64,000 nt of DNA, from contig JAYXKI010000016.1 in assembly GCA_037892935.1 (NCBI GenBank), positions 744,001 through 808,000 on the forward strand, given 5' to 3'. The notes under the pieces are model-generated. The model was not told where the DNA came from. It made no database searches and saw only the letters and a program-made list of their open reading frames with translations. The position numbers and the translations under genes were made by a program. Origin of the DNA: Phlebopus portentosus. Taxonomy: Eukaryota > Basidiomycota > Agaricomycetes > Boletales > Boletinellaceae. This document shows, piece by piece, positions 35,270 to 47,191 of the stretch. Within the stretch, counting starts at the first letter, position 1; each line of letters starts with the position of its first letter.

Positions 35270-37206
35270 CGCCCTGGCGAAAGGATGTCGATACATATTT
35301 TGACCGGTGGGTTAAAACAGTGGGATTTTACGCGCTTATAACGCTCTGGGAGACAGCGGAGGCGGCTACGGAGGAGACTCGGAGACGAATAACTTCAGTT
35401 TTAAATGTGGACGGACGGGTGACAAATGTCGAGTTTGGGTCAAGGGCAGATCAAGGTTGACAGAGTAGTTGACGTCGCTCTTTAATAGAGGAAAACCGAA
35501 GAAGCCCTATGGGTTCTCCACTGCATCTCCTTGAATCAGTTGAAGTGATATAGGAAGCTGCCGAGATATTCATAGCTCTAGAGTTTTCTCAGTATCGGCT
35601 GCAATCATAGCACGACGGAACAAATCGTCCGCGGCGGCAAGCTTCAGGCTTTGAATAGCCACGATGAGGATGGTGTCAGATGATGATCACGATCAAAAGA
35701 AGATGGGATCCATTATTCGGGATGTCAGATAGAGGAGATCAGAGCAGTGATGGAAGTTTCGTCATGATTTGATGGACATGGCCTTGGTGATTATCTGAGA
35801 GCATGAATTCAAGAACACAGGTGTTGGACAGACAAGTTCCATGCCTATCTCAGTAACAGATATTAGCCTGGCTGGCGTGGCTCAGACGATGATTCGCAAA
35901 CATTGGGCAGATTGAAGGTCTTGCCATTTACGAAACACGTCTGAGGATTAGCCTGCTGTAGATCAATGCTCAGATGCAATGAAGCCCGAAACGCGATCGT
36001 CAATGTACCCAGCTAATTGAGACAATCAAAGATAAGAAACAAGGCATCGTCATTTTTGCGCCAGGTGAAGACCTGCCCTTCATAAGGTGCCGAAACCCTA
36101 TACACATTCATGCCTGAGAATAAAGACCTGAACAGACCAACTACTTCTCTTCCCTGGGAATGCTTGGCGGCTATGCGTGGGCTACTTGCGTGTCGAAATC
36201 CAGATGCCAACGCGTCCATCAATAGAATCAAGAGGATGGAGAAATCAGGAAGATTGGAGCAGGGTGGCCAGAGATCGGAGCAAAGCCCCGAGACTTGACG
36301 TGGACCATAAAGCACGGCATGCGTACCGGATGTTGACTCTCATCATCAGAGACAACGGAAGAACGATATGCTGGAAAACAGATATACTTTGAGCGCTGCT
36401 GATAGGAAGATGGAAGCGCTTGAATGCATTCGCATGGGCGCGGTGAAGCCAGCGTTACAGTAACACAAACCCCATCACTTTCCCAGTCGTACAGGTTCTC
36501 CAAGTAGGTACAGAGCCAAAACTGGATAACGATCGATAAAGAGAGGGTCTCCAGAGGTGAAAATTACCGTCTATAGAACCGCATCTATCCCAAAGTGTTT
36601 CCATGGAATTCCACGAAATGCAAGTTGTAGTTGGTCTATCCACGATGTGTTCATCCTCACCATATAGCACAAGCACAGATCCTATTCTCGGATCCTATTG
36701 ACCTGGATTATCCTGTTTGTCGAGTCGTGCATTTCAAATATGAAGACGAGGCCAGCAAATTCATCCTGATTCCCGCAACCAGATGTGTACAAGGCACAGA
36801 GATGCTCGGTGGACAACAGGCAGCCCGATCCAGCGCACCTGGTGCTGATATCGCCCTCTCCTGGCACGTGTGCATTGTCAAGCTTTTGCACAATCAGATA
36901 CAACCCAAGAAGCGATGAAACTGAACGACTCACCTGTTGCCTTAGATATTTAAGTCGAGCACATATTGAAACAGGCGATAGATGAACTACGGCAATCCAG
37001 ATCATAGAAGACTTCGAAAACTCATCTCATCCTTGGTTGTCCTCCTGACAGAAAAGGATGTGGTGGAAGTGTGTAAGAAAGACATTGCACGTGATGCAAC
37101 ATCGATTGGCGTGTTGTCGTCTCTGTCATTTTACCCTTCCCACTAACTGCCTAGCGCAAAATAACCGTTGTCTATTTGAATTCAAAACATTCCATTCTGC
37201 GCGTGC
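35270..37206. other. Gene-poor region left of the hAT-like element
   Basis: About 1.9 kb without a confidently recognised gene. It holds the arrestin-like promoter and, on the minus strand at 36013-37005, a series of coding-looking fragments described separately. Confidence 0.5.
36013..37005 (-). pseudogene. Unrecognised coding-looking fragments, possibly an F-box-like gene or remnant
   Basis: Minus-strand pieces look like exons but do not join convincingly: MIWIAVVHLSPVSICARLKYLRQQ (ends at a GTGAGT donor), a Gly/Cys-rich piece, HPLDSIDGRVGIWISTRK, and a last piece ending VYRVSAPYEGQVFTW and then FLIFDCLN-stop. The segment GRVGIWISTRK and the overall flavour recall C-terminal parts of Agaricomycete F-box proteins, but there is no F-box motif and the frames disagree. 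It is either a decayed gene or a real gene whose introns I cannot resolve. Confidence 0.25.
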
Positions 37207-37214
37207 ATAATACT
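37207..37214. repeat. Left target-site duplication (ATAATACT)
   Basis: The 8-bp sequence ATAATACT directly abuts the left terminal inverted repeat and is repeated exactly at the right border (37940-37947). Confidence 0.85.
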
Positions 37215-37939
37215 AGGACCCCCGGCAATCCTAACATATGTATGTGCACGATCCGGATAAGCAACGCCAAATTTGGTCGCTCAGGCCTGTCGCCATCCGG
37301 ATATTTCGACCCCAAATCGGGTCGAAGCCCTGTGTCAATAGTCCGGATATGTACGGGTACATGTGAGGCATGTCTGTGTCGATCCGGATATCTCACTGGT
37401 CACCTGATAGTACCTCACGCTGTTACTTCATGTGACCACTGCATGTATTATGTACAAATAAGGCATGTGATCAAAGGGATTTTTTGCCCTTGTATATCAT
37501 TTGTGTTGCTTTAAAACTAAGACTTGCTGATTAAGAATACAATTTGTACTTACAAGATCCTAGAATGGAAAGTGGACTATACTTATGTGTTTTGGGTGGG
37601 TGCTCAAAGATTCTCTGGGTTGCTTACTGGTGACATGAAGGAGTTCAGGAAGAGAGGTAAAGATGAAGAATAGATATATTCCCATTGTTCTCTAATGTTG
37701 TATGTACACGGAAAATAGCAGACAGAGAAACTCGGAAGTAAATGCCGAATATCAAAAATGGGCAAAATACTCATTTTTGAAGGCCTGTTCCATTGATCCG
37801 GTCAAAACTGATCCACTAGCCAATAGGCCTGTCGCCATCCGGATAAAAATGGGCGCGTTAGCGCCCGGCCCCAGGGGGTCCATCCGGATAAATTGGGCGA
37901 TTTTGGGCACATACATTTATTGGGATTGCCGGGGGTCCT
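37215..37939. mobile_element. Non-autonomous hAT-like DNA transposon (MITE), 725 bp
   Basis: The left end reads AGGACCCCCGGCAATCC and the right end is its exact inverse (17 bp); similarity continues inward (ATGTATGTGC on both sides). The element is flanked by a perfect 8-bp target duplication, the hallmark length for hAT elements. No transposase-like frame is present. Six copies of a T-CCGGATA motif occur inside: 37251-37259, 37295-37303, 37342-37349, 37382-37390, 37837-37845 and 37882-37890. They cluster near both ends like hAT subterminal transposase-binding repeats. A longer direct repeat, GGCCTGTCGCCATCCGGATA, occurs in both halves. Classification is inferred from termini and duplication only. 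Confidence 0.85.
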
Positions 37940-37947
37940 ATAATACT
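37940..37947. repeat. Right target-site duplication (ATAATACT)
   Basis: Exact copy of the 8 bp at 37207-37214, directly after the right terminal inverted repeat. A perfect match suggests a fairly recent insertion. Confidence 0.85.
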
Positions 37948-38285
37948 TAGCATTAATAATCCCGTGTTACATAAGACCCGGATTCACATCCCGATCCCGA
38001 CTGGTTCAATACTAACTTGAAAGGTTTTCACGAAGTACTCGTCAAGTCTATGAAGCGTCGTACTTCCATGCCTGTCATAGTCTCACTGCACTCCAGTTTC
38101 AGGCATCTGGTGCTTCTAATGGGGATCGATAAACATAGCAAAGCAAGGCGTTTTGGAATTTGTGGTTATTTTTGGAAGGTATCGCTTCTTTCAAGTATTC
38201 TCGTGCTGTCGATCGTGGGTATTGATCGGAATTAGCATGCCACAGTGCGTCGAAAACGGAACGTCAGATAAGATTTTATTGATGG

Positions 38286-38293
38286 TATAAAAA
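38286..38293 (+). promoter_or_regulatory. TATA box of the amine oxidase gene
   Basis: TATAAAAA lies 47 bp before the ATG at 38333, implying a 5' UTR of only about 20 nt. The region from the element border (37948) to here is short, so the insertion sits about 340 bp upstream of the promoter. Confidence 0.6.
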
Positions 38294-38332
38294 CACGTCT
38301 CACGAATTGTCGCTGAAAATCAGGCCTCCGAC

Positions 38333-40205
38333 ATGCCGGCTTCTCTCTCTACCTCCACTCTGTCTTTTTTGCTTATTCTGGCTTTTGCTCTTCTGATTGA
38401 TCGGGCTTCGACTGCAAATGTGCAACTCGACTCTCTCAGTAAGAATGCTTCGGTGCTTATACTCGGCGGCGGGGTAACCGGAGTCATTGCGGCACGAACA
38501 TTACACGAGCGCGGGTTCAGCAATTTTCGCGTTGTTGAAGCGAGAGATGAGCTCGGTGGCCGTATGCAGACAAAGACTATCGGCGGCAACTTCACCGTAG
38601 AACAGGGTCCAAATTGGGTACAAGGGACGCAGACAGGAGACGGGCCTGCCAATCCGATTCTCTTGTTAACCCAGAAACATGGTGTAAAGACACAATTCAA
38701 CGACTTATTCGGAAGCCTAAGTGAGGCATTTCATGCTTATTTTATCTAAAAGGTTGACCTTTTCTCAATTCAACAGCGTTTTATGATTTCAATGGGCCAG
38801 CAAATTTCACAGATACCTTCAATGACCAGGATGATTCTTTCACCGACCTGACAGTAAAAGCAGGTCCGACTTCTCGCCTTTGTCCTGACGTTCATCTTAT
38901 CCACTAATTGAAATTGTAGGTGATCGCCTGAACAAGCGCCTCTTGGATCTCAGCGCACGCTCAGGTTACTCACTCGTTGGCTCAAAGCCTTTGACACATA
39001 CAGATCAGACCTCCGAATATTACCTATTTGATTGGGAATATGCACAGACACCAGAAGAATCGTCATGGATTGCCTCTTCTCTGGTAAAGTTGTTTGTATG
39101 TTCCTGAAGCGTACCGAATAAAACTGGGTTTCAGAACAACAATTTTACATTCGATCCAGACATGGGTGGCTTTTCCGAAGATAATCTTCTTTGCATCGAC
39201 CAGCGGGGATTCAAGACAATCATCCAGGCTGAAGCTGCGGAATTTCTTACGCCCCAGCAAACAATGCTCAATTCAACTGTGAAGGCGATTTCGTACACCA
39301 AAGAGGGTGTCGAGGTGGAATTAACAGATGGAACGTCGCTCAACACAGACTATGCTTTTGTTACATTCAGCGTGGGCGTGCTCCAAATGATGATGTTGCA
39401 TTTGAACCTGTCCTTCCTGATTGGAAGCAGGAAGCTATTCAGAGTATTACAATGGTAAGGCATACGTTCAGAATTCGGATGATAACAATATAACTGCTGC
39501 AATAGGCAACTTACACGAAAATATTCCTTCAATTCCCTGAGAACTTTTGGTTCGAAACAGAGGTGAGTTCAGCCTGATGATTGATTTGAATCATAGCAAC
39601 CCATCTAGAGCCTAGATGGCACTATACGCGGATAGAGAACGAGGTAAATATCCTGTCTGGCAGAGTCTTGACCATATAGACTTCTTGCCTGGATCAAGAA
39701 TTGTTTTTGTAACCGTCACGGTAAGTACCAGCCCCATTTTAAGGATTAAGTCGATTGACGTTCGGTCTAGGGCGATTTCTCGAAACGGATCGAGGCTCTC
39801 CCGGACGAACAAGTGCGATCCGAAGTGTTGGGAATTCTTTCGTTAATGTTTCCGAACACGACGATTCCAGAGCCGATTGATTTCTTTTTCCCAAGATGGC
39901 ACTCCAATCCTCTATTTCGCGGTTCATATTCCAATATGCCAGCAGCGTATGTAACAGCTCATCAAGATAATTTACGTGCGACAGTCGAGGAGCGACTTTG
40001 GTTTGCTGGGGAGGCTTCGAGCGTAAAGTACTATGGTAAGAAAATGATTTTCATTATAACTGAGCACACCTCATAGTTACGCGGAAACACAGGCTTCTTG
40101 CACGGTGCATATTTTGAAGGGTTGGACGTGGCAAATAAACTGGCAGACTGCATTGAAGCCGGTGGATGCTCAGGACTTCCTCATGTCGAGAATATCAGAC
40201 AATAA
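38333..40205 (+). CDS. Secreted flavin-containing amine oxidase (polyamine oxidase-like), one-base frame break
   Basis: FAD enzyme oxidising amines or polyamines and releasing H2O2. The signal peptide MPASLSTSTLSFLLILAFALL precedes VLILGGGVTGVIAARTLHERG (dinucleotide fold), VVEARDELGGRMQT and VEQGPNWVQG. Later blocks are TLNSTVKAISY-like and DYAFVTFSVGVLQ, then NDDVAFEPVLPDWKQEAI, ERLWFAGEASSVKYYGFLHGAYFEGL and a final ENIRQ-stop. About eight introns fit. VGVLQ and NDDVAF are adjacent but one base out of frame; an extra A in the CAAA run at 39384-39387 would fix it. N-glycosylation sites (NFT, NST) fit secretion. In wood-decay fungi such oxidases can supply H2O2, but that role is not shown here. 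Confidence 0.88.
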
Positions 40206-40494
40206 GCCGGAAAATTCGCAATATCGTTGATGCATCTATAAGTCCACGAGGCAATCACCATAGGTTAGACTCGAAACTATCCGTTGAGCCCGTTGCATCA
40301 CCTGTATCACGGAATTTTATTTAAAGATTGAACATCAAGAAACGGTATGTTGTCAAGGTTTACATAAAACTCCGGCTATTTCCTAGTGTTCCCGCCATGA
40401 AATCGAAAGTTCTTCACGTGTTCTCTTCGATACCATCACTGCGTGTTTATCTCGACGTTTGATCGATACCACAAAGCTCTTAAAAGCAACAGTT
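40206..40494. other. Short intergenic region upstream of the gelsolin gene
   Basis: About 290 bp between two plus-strand genes. A minus-strand open frame across 40383-40616 is the shadow of the gelsolin first exon and intron. No separate gene is supported. Confidence 0.5.
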
Positions 40495-41939
40495 ATGGAG
40501 GGTCTCGTAGAGTCCAAGAAATATGATATCAAGGACTCAAATATTGAGTTACTTGGTTCGGACGTACGCAGCATATCTCCGTCGGTGAAGTGAATGAGAT
40601 ATTGATGATCGGGCATCTATAGCTAGAGAGCCGTGTCCGAGAACATGGCGGAGACAAGGAAACGGCGTGGGAGCATGCTGGAAAGGAGCCTGGACTCCAG
40701 ATATGGAGGATCGAGAAGTTCCATGTAGTCCCTTGGGCAGAGGAAAGGAAGGGCACTTTTTTCGAAGGAGATTCTTACGTTGTTTTGCATGTAGGGATTC
40801 GATGGTAGTTCCTGTTTTAAGGTCATCCCTCTGAATTCTTTCGTTTTTAAGACGTACAAAAAGTCGCCAAATTCGGATACTTTGGCTTATGACCTCCATT
40901 TCTGGCTTGGGAGGAACACGACCCAAGATGAGGCCGGGACAGCAGCTTACAAGACCGTCGAGCTTGACGATCGTAAGTAGCTCGCATAGTTCATCGATTT
41001 GGGAACAATGGATGTTAATCGACGCTATCTCTCAATAGATCTCCATGGTCAGCCAGTAGAGTATCGTGAGGTACAAGGATATGAATCAAACCGCTTCCTG
41101 TCATACTTTCCAAAGCTCAACATCCTGCGGGGCGGTGTATCAACAGGATTCCATCATGTCACTGATCCACCGCCGCTCGAGACGAAGCGCCTGTACCAGA
41201 TCACCGCGTCTACGCACCGTGGTCCAGGGGCAATCGTGAAGACAAATATATCCATCCGCGATGTACCTCCCGAGGTCCAGAGTCTCGTCAAAGGGGATGT
41301 GTTTGTTCTGGATCTAGGGAATAAAGTACTGCAATATAATACAGCTGACGCTTCAGGGAAGGAAAGATTCATGGCGGCCGATTTTGCTCGAAGCATCGCA
41401 GATAGTAGACCTGGACAATGCAGGCCGAACGTTTACGGTACGATTACTAGTCTGCTATTATATTCACGAATTCTGACGCTTTTGGTTGCGCAGATGAACG
41501 TGGTTCCGGTGCAAGTTCATTTCTGTCCATGCTAGACATTGAGGAATTCCCTCAGCGTGAAGTCCGCTCCACAGCAAGCAATACAAGGCCAATTCCATCC
41601 ATATTTCGCATTTCAGACGCATCCGGAACTATCGAGTTCTCTCGCGTAACGGACCCACCAAGTCTTTCGGTACTTTCGTCCTCCGATGCATTCCTTGTGG
41701 ATACGTCTCAATTCCCTGCATCCCAATCACCTGCGGTATACGTCTGGATCGGACGCGAAGCATCCCTAGCAGAAAACCGCCTTTCCTTGCGATATGCGCA
41801 AAAGTATCTTTATGACAAGCAAAGTGATTCAGATGGATCGGTTATTGACCCTGCGACTCCTATTATAAGGATCAAAGAAGGCTCAGAGACCGACGCGTTT
41901 TTGCAAATACTGAAGCACGAAGACAAGAAGAAGGAATAA
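40495..41939 (+). CDS. Gelsolin/severin-family actin-severing protein
   Basis: Cytoplasmic actin filament severing and capping protein. Exon 1 ([20 protein letters not shown]) splices to [17 protein letters not shown], then [76 protein letters not shown] and [10 protein letters not shown], all classic gelsolin G1/G2 signatures. A G2-like repeat ([18 protein letters not shown]) and a third ([14 protein letters not shown]...[10 protein letters not shown]) follow. The size (about 385 residues) fits the three-repeat severin/fragmin type. Four to five introns restore frame; no defect seen. Fungi with this gene are mainly basidiomycetes, consistent with the window. Confidence 0.93.
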
Positions 41940-42837
41940 GATAGGTACCCTGATTCCATTATTCGTGTATCTCTGGCTTCCAAAAATAATCTCTGCTATT
42001 CAATAGGTATAATTTCCTCGATACAAGTATGCAGAAATGCATGTATGAGATAATTAAGCAGAATCCGAAAGCTCGTATTTCATCCTCCGCAGATTGACAA
42101 TCTGCGCTTGCAAAAGGCACGAGGAATCTGCGTTTGGGATTAGGCACAAGAATTTGTCGTGTCAACAGAATCGGAAGGCGCTTTAGATTTAGAATTACTG
42201 GGCAAACGACCTCTTCATCAAACTTTCGGAGGGATCCTTCCAATTAGGTTTGTTACGTCCTCAAAGTGGGATACATGCGGTATGCGTTTGGCACCGCACT
42301 ACCGAGTGAGGGATTCAGGGATTCCATGTCAGTTGGTGGCGATACCAGGATTGTAAAATGCACGCCTGCATATTTGGCATTCAGCACTACTAATACTCAA
42401 AAATTGCATTTCTTGTTAACCGACCTTCAAATTGCTGAGTCCGAACCGCTTTCATCCGACCTGCACATCTAGAGAATTGTACTTTCAGTAGAGCAAACTG
42501 GCATCCTTGCCCAAGACTTCCCAGCTTTGTACTTACAAGTACTTGTGCAATATGACGATCCATTACGCTTCCCGCGGATCTTATGAAGCAATTCATAATT
42601 CAGGATAAGGGACGTTGAAAGTTAATATTATACATCTTACACAGCTCGGTGAGAAGCATGAAGAACTGAGGAGGAGGTAATAATAGAGCATCATCGAAAC
42701 TTGAAGAGAAAGAAGCTAGTAGCTAACTGCAGTTCATCAATTCATCAAATACGAACAAAACGCCTATCATCCAACCGGCACAACTACCTGTTTCGCTTTT
42801 CATTCGGCCCAACTTTCTGACAAAAGCGAAAAATCCG
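41940..42837. other. Convergent 3' intergenic region
   Basis: About 0.9 kb between the gelsolin gene (plus) and the SYLF gene (minus). Short open frames at 41959-42596 lack motifs and conflict between strands. It should contain both 3' UTRs. Confidence 0.5.
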
Positions 42838-43981
42838 TCAGTGATACCCCTGACGGTCCGCATCAAATACCGTCTGGCCCGCGCTCGTCGTCTGCGGGTT
42901 CACGGGCAAATGGTCGCCAGTCTCAGACGGAACATATGCCTCGCCGGGCAAACCAGTCTCGTCCAGACCCTCGGCTGCTTCGATGATCTCGTACAACCGC
43001 GAGGCTACTTCTGGGGGAGGGACCTGGCCGCCGAGGATCATGCGCGCGGGGATGGCAGAGCCGTAGAAGTCGCGATTGGCATCCTTGCGCTCGATGAGGA
43101 CCGTTCCTTCGAGGAGAGACCCGCGAATAGACCTGGTTTTGTTAAAGATCAATTCTTCATTAGCATCTCATAACAAATGGGAACGAAAAGAAAAGAAAAT
43201 GCGATACGAACCCTTCGACTTGGAATACGAGAACATCGGCGCAGGGTGTGCGAGGCTCGCCTGCACACTGCCGCCCGTCCCAACAGGACCCGCCGCAGCG
43301 CTGATGTTTCCCCCAATCGTGACGTTCCCACCCATGGAAAACGCGCGCACGGCGTCCTCGCTGTTCAGCACCACAACAAAATCAGTGATGTCCGCGCCGA
43401 CTTGGAGGCCCCACCCGACGCCGCCCGTCGCGATGCAGGAGGGCGCGGACCACGAGCCGTCCGGGAGCCGCGCGATGACGAGCCCTGACCCTGCCTTTCC
43501 AGAGAAGACGAATCCGGCCTTGATCACTTGGAAGATGGCAAGGCCTGTATAATACAGTGTAAGATGATTTGTTGATTGAAATGTATGTTATAAAGGAATA
43601 CGTACCTCGCGCTCGCTGTAAGACAGCCTTTGGAATCGCGTTCAGAGCGGACTCAGGGTTCCCCGGGTCTGCTGTCGTGTCGCAAGCACATCAATACACA
43701 CATCACTACATAACGATGCTATGAAACCACGTACCGAGGAAACTCTGCAAGATCTTTGCGGCCTTCTCCGCCTCCCCAGGTAGACTGAACCCCTGCGCAA
43801 AGCTCCTTGACTCCGAAGCGACCTTGTTCCCGGCCTGGTTCATGAACGCCGTCGCCTGCATCCCAGCCTTTTTGATTCCAATTCCGCAGCAATTATGGGT
43901 TGTTAGACAAAACAAAACATAAAGAAAGGCTGGAGACAGCACCTTTTGCGCGCCTTTCCTGAACTTATCAAGCATCGACAT
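42838..43981 (-). CDS. SYLF-domain lipid-binding protein (Ysc84/SH3YL1-like, no SH3), one-base frame break
   Basis: SYLF proteins bind phosphoinositides and link membranes to actin, as in endocytosis. It begins MSMLDKFRKGAQK at 43981. Exons give AGMQATAFMNQAGNKVASESRSF, ALNAIPKAVLQRARGLAIF, AGFVFSGKAGSGLVIAR, GGVGWGLQVGADITDFVVVLNSEDAV, GGNVTIGGNISAAAGPVGTGG and PMFSYSKSKG. The last exon should continue GLFAGSLLEGTVLIERKDAN. In the sequence, GLFAG and SLLEG are one base out of frame at a CCC run (43120-43122). The C terminus (GLPGEAYVPSETGDHLPVNP) has no SH3 domain, unlike yeast Ysc84. It lies next to the actin-severing gelsolin gene, though without an obvious regulatory link. Confidence 0.88.
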
Positions 43982-44277
43982 CCTGGCTTAATGAAATAAC
44001 ACGCCTATTCTCAGTTGTTTGTGGATGAAAATGAAGGAAGGTGAGGTGATGAAAGATCAGATGTACGCAGTCCGAAGTCGTTGTAAGCTGTTATTACCAG
44101 GTGTAAGGCACTGCTGCACTACACTGCCATTCAACCGAGTCAATACGTCATCATGTGACTCCCTTCAAGTACCCAAGGATTAGAGAGTCGAAATATCATA
44201 CTGTACATGGGATGTTATAATACAGAAAATGCATAGAACCGAAGTAGCAAAACAATGCGGAGCGTCTAAACTCGCCT

Positions 44278-46634
44278 CTAAAAGTACTTATCCCAAAATC
44301 CCTTCGTCGCATTATTCTTCGCCGACCACCCCTCCAAACCAAGAAGTTTCATAACCAGTCCATAGATCTGCACATTCTCGAACCCTTCCATGACGTACGC
44401 AGAGTCATCTATAGAGTGCCAGCCTGCCGGTGGATTTTTCCTGGGGGATCGTCTGAGTAGTGATGAGCTCCATGGCTCGGCGGAAGAGCGTTTGGTATGA
44501 ACGTCTTTCACGTTTGTCGAGAATGGACCGTGAGCGACGAACATTGCGCGCATCGAGGGCTCTTCGTTGTCGTATCCATGATTCTGCAAATCACGTCCGT
44601 CAATACATTATACCTAAAATTCAACTGAAAAGAGAGCATACCCCCTTAGACAAGCCATCGTCACCCTCCGCCCTCGTGGTGAGCGCGTAGCCAATCTTCG
44701 GCACGACATAAACAGGCGCAATTCGGTAGTTATTGGAGAAATGATATCGCTCCGGCATCGTCTCGCGTGTGTACACGTCGAACTTCTCTGGGTTTTCGTC
44801 GGCCGCTTTGAGCAGGATGTCCAGGTAGTGAGTTACGTTACATTTGCTGGAGAACCTGAACCCTTTGCTCGGCCATCCTAAGAAGCGAAACGAAGCGTTT
44901 CAGATCCTTAGAGGAAGATAACAGGAGAAGAGTTTGAGATGCTCACCGTCCTCATGCTCGATGTATGAGTACCCTTCCTCACCGAGGATGTCGTCGAGAT
45001 ATACTAACTCTGGGTGGCTTGTATCCGTCATGCCATGGTCGCTGACGAAAATGACGTCGACGATGTCCGTAAGGTTCCGACCGACAAGTTCTTGATGCAA
45101 ATCTTTCGCGAACGTGTCAACGTATTCCAACGTTTCCTGGGAACAGATGAAGTCCATCAGCACGTTGGGACCTCTGAAGATCACTACGTACATTTACGAG
45201 CTTCGAATTTGGTCCCATGAGGTGACCAGCCTGGTCCAAAGACGGTTCGTAAGCTGCAAGTGAGTGGCATCTCAGCATGGCGTACATTTACGATGGAATT
45301 TTTTAGGCTTACCCATGATGAGCTGGGGCCGATCATCCAGAGGCATGTCGATCCATCGCATAACTTGATCGAGTTTCTCCTTCAAAGGCACTTTATCCTG
45401 AACGAAATGACCATGTCAAAACAACGGAAAATGCCAAAGGGCAATCATCACTGACTCTCCATGGTACGAAATACGTCGGCGAAGCACCTGACATCGTCTT
45501 CGGCGGGCCGGGCCTGAGCCTTCTCAGCTAGTGGCTTTCATGAAATCCAATATCACAACTTACCACATCAAATTCGCCGAAATGACATTGGCACGTCCCG
45601 TAGTCTCCCACATCTACATGCATAACAAAATGAGTTTTTATCCTTCCTGCGCTTCTCGCAGTCCCAACTCACCGGCTCGCCGAACCACCAGGTAGGATTC
45701 CATGTGGAGCTCTCCTTGTTGTAATGGAATTCAGCCTGAGATTGGGGATCCCAAAAGTTCTGAACAATAGGAAAAATATGGAATTAGTAGGTACCAGCCG
45801 GAGTGATGAAGACGTGTGACGGACGTACGTTTGCCACTATCCCATGAGATTCGGCGTACAACCCCGTCCTATTGACGAGTATGAACACGTAAATTCCGGC
45901 ACCACTTTGACAGATATGATATTTACATTAAAGCCCAGTGGTTTCTACACGTCATCGTCAGCGAAACGTCACTCGCTAGGGATCGGAAATGGACTTACGG
46001 GAAAGTCAATGTCTACAACAAAACACACGGCGTAAGTACGGAGTTCAGTCAGCATCGGATTAAAGTGAAAGAATGTGAAAAACGTACGGGAAAGATGGGT
46101 ACCATGTACTTCGCTCGGAGGCCTTTCTTGCTGATATCCAGAAGGTGCGGCGTGAGACCGCGGTCGAGATAATCCGCCCTGAGACAGCGTGTAGGCTTAT
46201 AGAATAGAATATAGAAGAGCTTTCGTAACTCACCTCAATCCATCAATAGATACAATTAAAACTGTCCTTTTGAAGTCGTGCGTGCCGTTCGACCGTAATT
46301 CAGTGCCGACAAACTTCGAGTTTGGATGTGTGTTATTTCTACAAGAACGACAGGAAAACAAGTCTCGAGGTACAAGCGTCGCGCCGAGAAGAAGAGTTAT
46401 CAAGATTCCCGCAGCGAGCGCCATATGCTTGCGACTCCACGGTTCGGCGTTTTCAAACCATTCCACGAAGAGCCCGCGTCTACGCTTGCTGTTCATATCT
46501 GGTTTACGGGTGTTTTGCACACCCGAGAGGAGTCCTCTGAGCTCAAGTTCATCACCATCGTTAACCCCATTATCCTTGATTGGAGGTCTTGAGTTCTTTG
46601 AGTATACTGGCAGAGAGCTCGACGGCTGAGCCAT
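44278..46634 (-). CDS. Type II membrane nucleotide pyrophosphatase/phosphodiesterase (ENPP/Npp1-like)
   Basis: Ecto-phosphodiesterase of the alkaline-phosphatase superfamily. The N terminus (MAQPSSSLPVYSKN) is cytosolic, followed by a single membrane anchor (MALAAGILITLLLGATLV). Catalytic motifs are VLIVSIDGLR (metal Asp), [24 protein letters not shown] (nucleophile Thr in TFPNH), FWDPQSQAEFHYN, MWPGPPKTMSG, YEPSLDQAGHLMGP, VIFVSDHGMTD (metal Asp-His) and NHGYDNEEPSMRAMFVAHGP (metal His). These match yeast Npp1/Npp2, which release phosphate from extracellular nucleotides. Two consecutive micro-exons, 45999-46012 (14 nt) and 45927-45944 (18 nt), encode the nucleophile region. An upstream in-frame Met exists, but 46634 fits the family. 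It ends GFWDKYF-stop. Confidence 0.92.
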
Positions 46635-47184
46635 GGTCGGAGACGCAATGTAGCAACCGATTCGAAACGGCGGGATGCACGTTTCTTCTTGAACGCGGAT
46701 CCTTGGATGGATCAGGTGCCGATCATCCAAAAGTGGCAATAAGCCACAGATGGAGCAAATCGGTTGAGGGGACTATTCTCGTGGATGCACTCGTCTTTCC
46801 CTTTCTCTCCAACCCTTCGTCTTTGAAATTTCGTTGATGCGCCCCAATTGATCTGAGCTGGCAAACCTGAGAGGCAGCATTTTTTTTTTGGAGTGCTTCT
46901 TGTGCTATCTGGATCGGTTACAGAAGGGTTCGAATCAAGAAGCTGTGAAATAAGGGCATAGCACGACCCGGTGTGTTCCAGTGCCGTCTAGTGCAGCCAT
47001 AGTCCGGTACAAGCAGACAGATACCTGAAACGCTCTTCATTCTGTGACCACTTTCTGTTTTGTCAGAAGATTTCACAGCATAGCATGTTTTCGGACGGAA
47101 AGCGCCGGCCGTCGGAAATTTCGAGAAGTCAAGTTAGTTGATCCTGTGTCATGCGATGCACCTGCGCATTTCATGGAGCAGCAC
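46635..47184. other. Divergent intergenic region
   Basis: Upstream region shared by the ENPP gene (minus) and secreted family member A (plus). A run of ten T occurs near 46881. A GGTTCGAATC string near 46927 resembles a tRNA B box but has no matching A box or arms. Confidence 0.45.
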
Positions 47185-47191
47185 TATATAA
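47185..47191 (+). promoter_or_regulatory. TATA box of secreted family member A
   Basis: TATATAA lies 131 bp before the ATG at 47316, giving an expected 5' UTR of about 100 nt. A strong TATA box suggests a highly or conditionally expressed gene. Confidence 0.6.

Noticed and set aside
40383..40616. Minus-strand frame of 77 codons beginning [10 protein letters not shown]
   Set aside because: It overlaps the gelsolin first exon and intron, which splice in perfect frame with family motifs on the plus strand.
46920..46940. GGTTCGAATC string resembling a tRNA B box
   Set aside because: No A box at the right distance upstream and no acceptor-stem complementarity around it.
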